A DNA stretch of 12,436 bases from positions 1 to 12,436 of the forward strand of contig JAOUAE010000029.1 in the NCBI GenBank assembly GCA_029861085.1, in the 5' to 3' direction. The position numbers and the translations under genes were made by a program. The notes below the pieces were generated by a model, which had not been told where the DNA came from, made no database searches, and saw only the letters and a program-made list of their open reading frames with translations. This stretch comes from Candidatus Nitrosopumilus sp. Its GTDB lineage: Archaea; Thermoproteota; Nitrososphaeria; Nitrososphaerales; Nitrosopumilaceae. This document shows positions 4,780 to 11,135 of the stretch, in pieces. Within the stretch, counting starts at the first letter, position 1. Each line of letters opens with the position of its first letter.

Positions 4780-6128
4780 TTTGGTTCTGGATGAATTGTA
4801 ATTACTGAATTTTTGATTTCTGCTCTAATGATATGTTCAATCTCTGATGTCAAATCATGAACTTTTTCAATCGATAATTCCTTGTTAAATGAACAATCAA
4901 TATCTATCTTGAGAATGTTTTCAAATTTCAAAGATAATATGCGTCCTATTTTCTTAATTTCTGGATATTTTTCTAATATTGTTTTAATTTTCTCTTCAGT
5001 TTCAATATCTTCTATATTGAAATTTTCAGGAACTGTTACAAATGGTTCTAAATGGATTGTGGCATGCATGATGTCTGGTAATTGCTCTTGAATTTTTTCT
5101 TCAATTATTTCAGAAATTTTATGAGCCGATAAGAGATTAATCTCTCTGTCTACCATTACGTGTAAATTACAATATGTATTTCCTTTAGTTTTATGTGTAG
5201 TTACATTATGAACTCCTTTTACACCGTCAACACTTTTTGCAATCTCTGAGATTTTTGCATCTGGTGGTATATCCTTCCAACTTGGCTCAAAATGGATCGT
5301 GGTTGCTGCGTTAGATATTTTATTTTTAATGTTTTTCTCAACACTGTCACTAATTTCATGAGCTTTTTCAAAACTAGTGTCTCCTCTTAATGAGATAGTA
5401 ATATCTGCAAAAATCGTATCTCCTGATCTCCTCATAAGTATTGGTCCTGCATCAATAACCCCTTCTGTTGATATTGAAATCTCTCTAACATTTTTTACCA
5501 GTTCTGGAGATATCACATCTGTTAAATCTAATGCTGTTTTGTAAACTAGTTTTACACTTAGTATTGCCAATAACCCTCCTAAAATTAATGCTGCAACAAA
5601 ATCTCCAAAATACAATCCATATGAAACCAAAATGATTCCAACAATTGCAACTAATGTGGAACCAAGGTCCATGAATGCATGATAAAAATCTGCTTTAAGA
5701 GTAGCCCCACCAATTTTTTTAATAGATCTTCTTAAGAGGATTATTCTGAAAAAATCAATTCCAATTGTATATAGTCCTCCAATTATCGCAAATAATCCTG
5801 GTAAAATGCTTGGGGGCGGACTTTGTAGTCTGTTTATGGATTCGTAAATAAAAAAACAAGCAATCAAAAAAATTACTATTCCTCCAATTAATCCACCTAA
5901 CGATTCCATCTTCCCATGTCCATAGGTATGTTCAGCATCCGGTGGTTTGATTGCCCATCTTGCTGCCAATAATAAAACGAGAGTGACTACACTATCCAAT
6001 AATGCATGAATGCTATCAGTAATTAGTGCTAGACTGTTTGAGATTAGTCCAAAAATTAACTCTACTAAAAATGCTGAAAATATGGCCAAAAGTGAAATCT
6101 GTAAGACTTTGGTTCTTTGAACAAACAT
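4776..6128 (-). CDS. CDF-family cation efflux transporter with three C-terminal domains
   Basis: Cation diffusion facilitators export Zn or related divalent metals in exchange for protons. This 450-residue protein has about six membrane helices in residues 8-200. The transport site is formed by H41xxxD45 in helix 2 (also D38) and H150xxxD154 in helix 5, the His2Asp2 arrangement typical of zinc-type members. 'HTYGHGKMESL' (67-77) is the conserved loop after helix 2. Typical members are about 300 residues with one cytoplasmic ferredoxin-like domain. Here three successive domains can be seen, each ending with an IHxEP motif (278-282, 358-362, 445-449). The start is ATG at 6126-6128, with a weak AAGGA sequence just before it. 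It is divergent from the S-layer-like gene, and its TAA overlaps the ZIP stop by 4 bases. Gene position suggests a shared role in balancing the same metal as ZIP. Confidence 0.95.
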   Translation of the reverse strand: MFVQRTKVLQISLLAIFSAFLVELIFGLISNSLALITDSIHALLDSVVTLVLLLAARWAIKPPDAEHTYGHGKMESLGGLIGGIVIFLIACFFIYESINRLQSPPPSILPGLFAIIGGLYTIGIDFFRIILLRRSIKKIGGATLKADFYHAFMDLGSTLVAIVGIILVSYGLYFGDFVAALILGGLLAILSVKLVYKTALDLTDVISPELVKNVREISISTEGVIDAGPILMRRSGDTIFADITISLRGDTSFEKAHEISDSVEKNIKNKISNAATTIHFEPSWKDIPPDAKISEIAKSVDGVKGVHNVTTHKTKGNTYCNLHVMVDREINLLSAHKISEIIEEKIQEQLPDIMHATIHLEPFVTVPENFNIEDIETEEKIKTILEKYPEIKKIGRILSLKFENILKIDIDCSFNKELSIEKVHDLTSEIEHIIRAEIKNSVITIHPEPN

Positions 6129-6187
6129 TTTCCTTCTTTTTTGATAATTTGAATCACGTATTACAGTTTTCTAAGGGGAATGATACG

Positions 6188-6200
6188 ACAACATTATTTG
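6188..6200 (+). promoter_or_regulatory. Probable TATA box of the S-layer-like gene
   Basis: caacattatttg is centred about 28 bases upstream of the ATG at 6224 and supports that codon as a leaderless start. The opposite-strand CDF promoter must lie in the same 95-base interval (a TGTAATAC-like element near 6157-6164 is possible) but is not clear. Confidence 0.4.
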
Positions 6201-6223
6201 TGATAAGATTGGGTTTTAGGATA

Positions 6224-9200
6224 ATGTTGGATTTGAAATATTTTACTTTGATGACAACTTTTTCAATGATGATACTAATTCCTATAATTGATGTTGAGGC
6301 ATCAAGTAATCCTAACTTGTTTGTATCTGCTGAAAATTCTCAATTTGATAATCATTTCTCTGGTTCAATGGTGGTGGAGGTTGTAATTAGAGATAGTGAT
6401 ATTCATGATACTGACGAGGGAAAAGGGGAGCCTGATGTTACACTAAATGGTAAAACTTTACGGATGGTGCAGGCCACTGATGGTAACTGGTATGCGTATT
6501 TTGCAAATATTGACAAGGCAAAGTTTGCAGATTCCACTGTTGGTTTGGATGGCAAAGGCTTGGATTTTGGTTCCATCTGTACTACAACAGAAGGTACTGC
6601 TGCAATAGGTGTTGATCTTAATGATGCTGATGGTGTAGCATATCCATATGACAGTTGTAGCGGTGGTGCTTTGGATGAAATGAACAATGTTGTTAGAAAA
6701 GCCAAATCCCCCAATCCTGCGATACCTGCTGATGATCCTGATCTTCTGGGTGGTCAAATTGGTATTATGAAGGATACATGGCCATTCATTCAATTGTTTT
6801 CTTTTGATGACGTGACTATTCAATATAATCCAGGAGGAGGTGCCCAAAGAGTTGATTTGGAATATGATGACATGGCAAATATTTCATTTAATATTGACAG
6901 GGATATTTATCCGGAAAGAGCAGAAGTTTTTTTAATAATTAATGACTTTCAATTAAACCAAGATCCTACAGATGAAGATTCCTGGACATTTAATGTTGGT
7001 TCTCCTCCTTCGACATTTTATCAGGCTTATGATAATTCTGGCTCTGATGATGCAAATGGCGGAACAGGATTGGTTGATTTGGTTCCACATCTATCTGCTT
7101 TAGGATTTGAAGATAACGGAAAACTCTCTTTAGAACTTGAAAAAATCATCGAATTAAAAACAAATAGTGATCAACCAGATTCTTCAGTAGATGACGATAG
7201 TGATCCAAGTACAGTTGGATTTGAACAAATTATAACTTTAGTAGAAAATGGACCAAATTCAGGAATTTTTGAAAGCTTTGATTCAAATGATCAATCCACA
7301 ATAGGAATCCTTAAAGATGCACCACGTGGTCAAACTGGACAAATTAATTACAATCAAGATTCCATTTCTGTCTTAACGGGATTTTCAACAGCTTCTGTTT
7401 CATTAAGTGAACCTGTACTGACTATTGGGAATGGTGCGGCTCTACGTCCTGGAACCGAATACCCTGTAATTTTGATAGATCCTGATCAAAATCTAAACAC
7501 AGGTGCTCGTGATGATTTGGATGTATTTCGAGAAACCGCACTTATTCCTACAATAACTATTGGAAATCCTGTAACTTTAGAGAATGCTCAAAATGTTTTA
7601 TTCCATACCTCCTCTTTACCTACAGGCGATGACGCAAATTCATCCGTACCTGATTTTAACTCTGACAGACTCCATATTGATACTTCAAATGTGGTAGATG
7701 CATCATATGAGATAATTTCGATAAATTTGGGAATTTCAGCCTCGTCTCTATCCTCTGTTTTACTAGATATTACTGAACCAAATACAGATGGCACAAATTG
7801 GATAAATTATGATTTGAGATCTTTTGAAAATGATTTTGATACTTCTGATTTTAGTGACGCCTCATTTTCTTTCTATTTTGGATCTCTTTCTGATCCTACA
7901 CCAATTACCATAGTTGATGCAGGTGATATTTCATCATCTCAGGGATTTATTCAATTTGATGATTTGGATGTACAAGCAATTTCTGCTAAAACTGGAACTG
8001 TATTTCTAGTAATTGATTTTGATACATCTGGTGTACTTTCTATTTCAAATGAAAATAATGAACAGCCGATACTTTTTGATCTTTTTTCTTTTGGAATTTA
8101 TAATAATGAAAGTATAAACAATTCTATTTATCGTTTTGAACTGGAAGAAACAAAAGATAATTCTTCTACTTTTGAAGGTACTTTTGAATATGCAGTGACT
8201 AATCAATTAAACATACTTGATCCTAATTTTATTCAAACTGCACAAACTATTGATGATGAGATAAAAATTATTGTAACGGATCGATTAATTGATGAAGAAG
8301 GAATTGCAATATCTTATTCAGATTTGGATGAGGTAGGTGTTTCAACTACAACATCTACAAAATCGGATATTACTACAAATTCCGGAATTGTTTCAACTAC
8401 TTCGACAACTTTTCGATTTGGGCAACCTGTCACTATCACTCTAAAAGATCCTGATCTTAATTTGAAAAGTGACACTGTGGAAATATATCAAACCATCAAT
8501 GATCCGTACTCCCCTAATGTTGATACTGTGGGAAAGGATGGACAGATTTTACTCGAAATCAAACTCAAAGACATTCGCTACAAACGTTGTACGATAAATG
8601 GTGTTGAACATGGAGGCTTAGGTGCCACTGGGTTTACCCTTGTTGAAACTGGACCCAGTAGCGGAACCTTTGAGGGTGTATTTAAAATGCCTTCACAAAT
8701 CTGCAACAAATCTGGAACTGCATTGATTTCTTCCGCAGGCGGAAGCCTTGATGCAAGATACTATGATTCCAGGGATAGTTCTGGTAATCAAAATGTTTTT
8801 AGTTTATTGAAAAGCAAGTCTGCATCTTCTTTTTACAGCCCTCCTACATTAACCTCATATGATGTTGTAAAACCTCATCAGGGAAAAGTTGAAGAAATTA
8901 TTCTTTCTGGAAGTATTGATAATCATATTAGAGGGGTGCCCTTATCTCTAAGTGTTACAACTCCTGATGGCAAATATCAGAATTTTGAGGCAACTCTCTC
9001 AAGTAATGGAATCTATAAATCAATAATTTCAATTAATGAAAATTCTTTAGCTGGAATTTATGAAATTAAATTATCTCATAACAACTCGCATGTGGATACA
9101 ATTACATTTGTGGTGTCAAATCCTGAGCTTCCAAATTGGATAAAAAATAATGCAAAATACTGGTCCTCTGATCTTATGACTAATTCTGAATTTATTAAAG

Positions 9201-9385
9201 GAATTGAATATCTTGTTGAAGAGGGATTCCTCATTGTACCTGATGCCACTCTCTCTGCTTCTGGACAAGAGCTTCCAAATTGGATAAAAAATAATGCAAA
9301 ATGGTGGACTAGTAATCAAATATCTGATGAAGACTTTGTAAAGTCAATTCAATACTTACTCAAAAAAGGTATCATTAGAATATGA
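6224..9385 (+). CDS. Large S-layer-like cell-surface protein, 1053 aa
   Basis: The frame is open from 6026, but 6026-6223 lies antisense to the CDF gene. ATG 6224 gives a proper signal peptide (residues 1-26, cleavage near VEA-SS) and fits a TATA box. The mature protein is acidic, rich in beta-type sequence and Ser/Thr/Asp. It repeats features seen in thaumarchaeal S-layer proteins: DPDxNL(N/K) at 419 and 742, and E(N/T)GP(N/S)SG(I/T)F at 341 and 808, each opening or closing an Ig-like module. Four Cys (119, 145, 789, 827) could form two disulphides. An Ig-like domain occupies about 878-968. Two repeats follow at 970 and 1018, each starting PNWIKNNAK(Y/W)W and continuing to a 'GI(E/Q)YL..(E/K)GFL/GII' end. 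No membrane anchor is visible, so the C-terminal repeats may hold it to the cell surface. It may be an accessory or paralogous S-layer protein rather than the main one. Confidence 0.88.
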   Translation: MLDLKYFTLMTTFSMMILIPIIDVEASSNPNLFVSAENSQFDNHFSGSMVVEVVIRDSDIHDTDEGKGEPDVTLNGKTLRMVQATDGNWYAYFANIDKAKFADSTVGLDGKGLDFGSICTTTEGTAAIGVDLNDADGVAYPYDSCSGGALDEMNNVVRKAKSPNPAIPADDPDLLGGQIGIMKDTWPFIQLFSFDDVTIQYNPGGGAQRVDLEYDDMANISFNIDRDIYPERAEVFLIINDFQLNQDPTDEDSWTFNVGSPPSTFYQAYDNSGSDDANGGTGLVDLVPHLSALGFEDNGKLSLELEKIIELKTNSDQPDSSVDDDSDPSTVGFEQIITLVENGPNSGIFESFDSNDQSTIGILKDAPRGQTGQINYNQDSISVLTGFSTASVSLSEPVLTIGNGAALRPGTEYPVILIDPDQNLNTGARDDLDVFRETALIPTITIGNPVTLENAQNVLFHTSSLPTGDDANSSVPDFNSDRLHIDTSNVVDASYEIISINLGISASSLSSVLLDITEPNTDGTNWINYDLRSFENDFDTSDFSDASFSFYFGSLSDPTPITIVDAGDISSSQGFIQFDDLDVQAISAKTGTVFLVIDFDTSGVLSISNENNEQPILFDLFSFGIYNNESINNSIYRFELEETKDNSSTFEGTFEYAVTNQLNILDPNFIQTAQTIDDEIKIIVTDRLIDEEGIAISYSDLDEVGVSTTTSTKSDITTNSGIVSTTSTTFRFGQPVTITLKDPDLNLKSDTVEIYQTINDPYSPNVDTVGKDGQILLEIKLKDIRYKRCTINGVEHGGLGATGFTLVETGPSSGTFEGVFKMPSQICNKSGTALISSAGGSLDARYYDSRDSSGNQNVFSLLKSKSASSFYSPPTLTSYDVVKPHQGKVEEIILSGSIDNHIRGVPLSLSVTTPDGKYQNFEATLSSNGIYKSIISINENSLAGIYEIKLSHNNSHVDTITFVVSNPELPNWIKNNAKYWSSDLMTNSEFIKGIEYLVEEGFLIVPDATLSASGQELPNWIKNNAKWWTSNQISDEDFVKSIQYLLKKGIIRI
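9125..9302 (+). repeat. 34-base perfect direct repeat in the S-layer-like gene
   Basis: Positions 9125-9158 and 9269-9302 are identical over 34 bases, offset by 144 bases (48 codons). They encode the ELPNWIKNNAK(Y/W) start of the two C-terminal repeats. The rest of the two repeats differs clearly in base sequence, so the identity is more than protein-level selection alone would require and may reflect gene conversion or recent duplication. Confidence 0.95.
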
Positions 9386-9389
9386 TCAG

Positions 9390-9407
9390 GTCAATTTTTC
9401 TTTCATT
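9390..9407 (+). terminator. Possible T-rich terminator after the S-layer-like gene
   Basis: The run gtcaatttttctttcatt begins 5 bases after the stop codon. Archaeal terminators are often simple T-rich tracts. The arms TCAAT and ATTGA could also form a short hairpin. Evidence is compositional only. Confidence 0.3.
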
Positions 9408-9409
9408 GA

Positions 9410-9421
9410 AAATATAAATAC
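9410..9421 (+). promoter_or_regulatory. Strong TATA box of the CFI-box gene
   Basis: aaatataaatac is the clearest TATA box in the window. Its centre (about 9416) is only 15 bases before the ATG at 9431 but about 30 before the in-frame ATG at 9446, so the transcript may begin inside the longer ORF. Confidence 0.6.
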
Positions 9422-9430
9422 TCTGAGCTC

Positions 9431-10435
9431 ATGAAAAAAACGAAAATGAAGTTAACTGGATTTCTAGCGTTTACATTATTATCTATTTCAATTCTAACTT
9501 ATGGTGTCGGTGGTGTTGCTTTTGCAACTAGTGATCCTAATCCTGCATTACCTATCTCGTCTGAATTAGAGGTTTATTCAAATGGGAATTCTGTAACAAT
9601 TTCTGGAAATGTCAGAGATTATGATTCTTCGTCTGGAAAAGGACTCACTTTTCTCGTCATGTCTCCTGATAATGCTATTGTCCAAATTGGGCAACTAACT
9701 TCAAATCAAATTAATTCTGATGGTTCTTTTGAAAAGACTTTTGTTGCTGGTGGGCCACTTTGGAAAACAAATGGTGATTATACTGTTGAATTCCACTATG
9801 GTGCAGATTCATCTAAAATTTCAGTTAATTACGTTGGTGGTGAACCGGTAATCAGTGGTCAACCCGAACCAACACCTGAGCCAGAACCAGAACCAACACC
9901 TGAGCCAGAACCAGAACCAACACCTGAGCCAGAACCAGAACCAACACCTGAGCCAGAACCAGAACCAACACCTGAGCCAGAACCAACATGTGGAGCAGGA
10001 ACTGAATTGGTAAATGGAATTTGTCAAGTTATAAAAACTGAAGAACCAAATGGCGGAGGTTGTCTAATTGCAACAGCAGCGTATGGCTCAGAACTAGCAC
10101 CACAGGTTCAATTCTTGAGAGAGATTAGGGATAATACTGTAATGAGTACCTCTTCTGGTATAGCATTCATGTCTGGATTTAACCAATTATACTATTCATT
10201 CTCACCAACAATTGCTGACATGGAACGAGAAAATCCAATGTTCCAACAGGCAGTTAGGGCATTTATCACCCCAATGGTTTCTACACTATCTATCATGACT
10301 TTGGCTGATGATGGTTCAGAGGCTGAAGTTCTAGGACTTGGAATTTCTGTAATTGCACTCAATTTAGGAATGTATGTTGCAGCACCTGCATTAATTGGAT
10401 TCAAAGTTAACCAACATATCAAATCTAGAAAATAA
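9431..10435 (+). CDS. Secreted protein with beta domain, PTPEPEPE stalk and CFI-box C-terminus
   Basis: This 334-residue protein has a signal peptide (1-32, ending VAFA), an Ig-like beta domain (about 44-136, including '[13 protein letters not shown]' and '[11 protein letters not shown]'), and a proline/glutamate stalk of PTPEPEPE units (about 145-186). Next comes the short Cys pair motif [14 protein letters not shown] (187-200), and then a CFI-box-type domain beginning [13 protein letters not shown] (208-220) and continuing to LREIRDN. The last 120 residues include a hydrophobic helix (about 299-324) and the basic tail [10 protein letters not shown], suggesting C-terminal membrane anchoring. 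In other proteins CFI-box domains are C-terminal modules on surface or secreted proteins, and the exact role is not known. The stalk would lift the beta domain away from the membrane or through the S-layer. ATG 9431 is the longest start; ATG 9446 is better spaced from the TATA box and keeps the signal peptide. Confidence 0.85.
   Translation: MKKTKMKLTGFLAFTLLSISILTYGVGGVAFATSDPNPALPISSELEVYSNGNSVTISGNVRDYDSSSGKGLTFLVMSPDNAIVQIGQLTSNQINSDGSFEKTFVAGGPLWKTNGDYTVEFHYGADSSKISVNYVGGEPVISGQPEPTPEPEPEPTPEPEPEPTPEPEPEPTPEPEPEPTPEPEPTCGAGTELVNGICQVIKTEEPNGGGCLIATAAYGSELAPQVQFLREIRDNTVMSTSSGIAFMSGFNQLYYSFSPTIADMERENPMFQQAVRAFITPMVSTLSIMTLADDGSEAEVLGLGISVIALNLGMYVAAPALIGFKVNQHIKSRK
9869..9982 (+). repeat. 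24-base tandem repeat coding (PTPEPEPE)n
   Basis: Four perfect 24-base copies (9869-9892, 9893-9916, 9917-9940, 9941-9964) and an 18-base partial copy (9965-9982) encode the stalk. All copies are identical in base sequence and in frame, so stalk length could vary between strains without loss of function. Confidence 0.97.
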
Positions 10436-10454
10436 TCTAATTCTGTTCTAGTAG

Positions 10455-10466
10455 GTTATTATATTG
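10455..10466 (+). promoter_or_regulatory. Probable TATA box of the 107-aa gene
   Basis: gttattatattg is centred about 26 bases before the ATG at 10486, the spacing expected for a leaderless archaeal transcript. Confidence 0.55.
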
Positions 10467-10485
10467 AAACACATTGTGATACTTC

Positions 10486-10809
10486 ATGCATGTTGAATAT
10501 GAAGAATTTGAATCAGTTGAAGATCTTCTGATGTATATGGCGTCAGCTGCACCCCCAATGAAAAATACAATGCCAATTAATTCTTACAAAGGTTATGTAA
10601 TGTCATTTATTCCACTTAGTCCTGCAACTGGAGAGACATATCTTATGCTTTATACAAAGGGTTCATTAGAGCCTGGAATTTATGAATTTGATGTTGCATC
10701 AAAGTCTTTCAAAAAAGTTGAAAGTATTGAAAGAGCAGACAAAATATACTTTATTTCACTAACACCAAAACGAAATACTATAGCAGATATCGCTATTGAA
10801 AATCTATAA
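10486..10809 (+). CDS. Conserved-looking protein of unknown function, 107 aa
   Basis: The product is a soluble, mixed alpha/beta protein of 107 residues starting MHVEYEEFESVEDLLMYMAS. It has no signal peptide, membrane helix or cysteine. The N-terminal 20 residues look like an amphipathic helix. The rest alternates in beta pattern: 'YKGYVMSFIPLS', 'ETYLMLYTKGSLEPGIYEFD' and 'KIYFISLTP'. It has a well-placed leaderless promoter and lies 50 bases after the CFI-box gene on the same strand, so it is its own transcription unit. I do not recognise the family. The steady codon pattern and promoter make a real gene likely. Confidence 0.72.
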   Translation: MHVEYEEFESVEDLLMYMASAAPPMKNTMPINSYKGYVMSFIPLSPATGETYLMLYTKGSLEPGIYEFDVASKSFKKVESIERADKIYFISLTPKRNTIADIAIENL

Positions 10810-11135
10810 AAATAGAATTTCCCTTTGTTCTAAATGTGATTTTGTGTTGTGTTTTGAAATATCTGGACAACTATTCACGTTGTGATTTATTGTAATTCTT
10901 TAAGATCAATACGCATAACCCGATTCCCTATTTTTATTGCCATAATACTGTCGTTACAATATAAAATTCTTAAAGTTACGGTTTTTCAATCAGGTGAAAG
11001 AATTGAAGATTGTATTAACAAATATTTTTGATTTTTTTTTTTCAAAACTAGAAAGGAGAATGGTATGCAGATGGGAAGAAGTTTGGTTGGGAAGAATTGA
11101 AAGTATGGGTGAGGAATTCTATTTTTGTTGAAAAT
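10810..11135. other. 326-base intergenic stretch without a confident gene
   Basis: It lies between the convergent 107-aa gene and the radical SAM gene. T-rich sequence at 10818-10860 could terminate the former. ATATAAAA (10959-10966) is a good TATA box; a transcript from it would begin near 10989, just before a GTG (10994) that opens a 45-codon frame ending at 11131. Its translation starts VKELKIVLTNIFDFFFSKLER and crosses an 11-T run (11032-11042). The purine-rich tract 11048-11118 gives plausible but different peptides in two frames (VCRWEEVWLGRIE or KGEWYADGKKFGWEELKVW), so the segment may be a decayed small gene, a short protein gene or an untranslated RNA. An 8-pair hairpin (UUUUCAAU/AUUGAAGA) can form near 10982-11009. 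No tRNA or snoRNA-like pattern was recognised. Confidence 0.5.
10957..10967 (+). promoter_or_regulatory. Orphan TATA box in the intergenic stretch
   Basis: caatataaaat matches the TATA boxes of neighbouring genes and would start transcription near 10989, where no established gene begins. Its A/T symmetry could also serve the minus strand. Confidence 0.4.

Noticed and set aside
6026..6223. Upstream extension of the S-layer-like protein
   Set aside because: This part overlaps the CDF coding sequence on the other strand and would bury the signal peptide; ATG 6224 fits both signal peptide and TATA box.
9116..9319. Minus-strand 67-codon ORF with repeated ends
   Set aside because: Its repeat is only the complement of the 34-base duplicate in the S-layer-like gene.
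9821..10027. Minus-strand ORF rich in Trp, Phe and Cys
   Set aside because: It is the shadow of the [14 protein letters not shown] repeat and has no independent support.
10887..10943. Minus-strand 18-codon ORF MAIKIGNRVMRIDLKELQ
   Set aside because: It is too short to judge, and the nearest TATA-like element is about 18 bases away, too close for a leaderless start.
10810..11135. tRNA or C/D box RNA in the gene-free stretch
   Set aside because: No T-loop sequence, acceptor stem pairing or paired C/D box motifs could be found on either strand.
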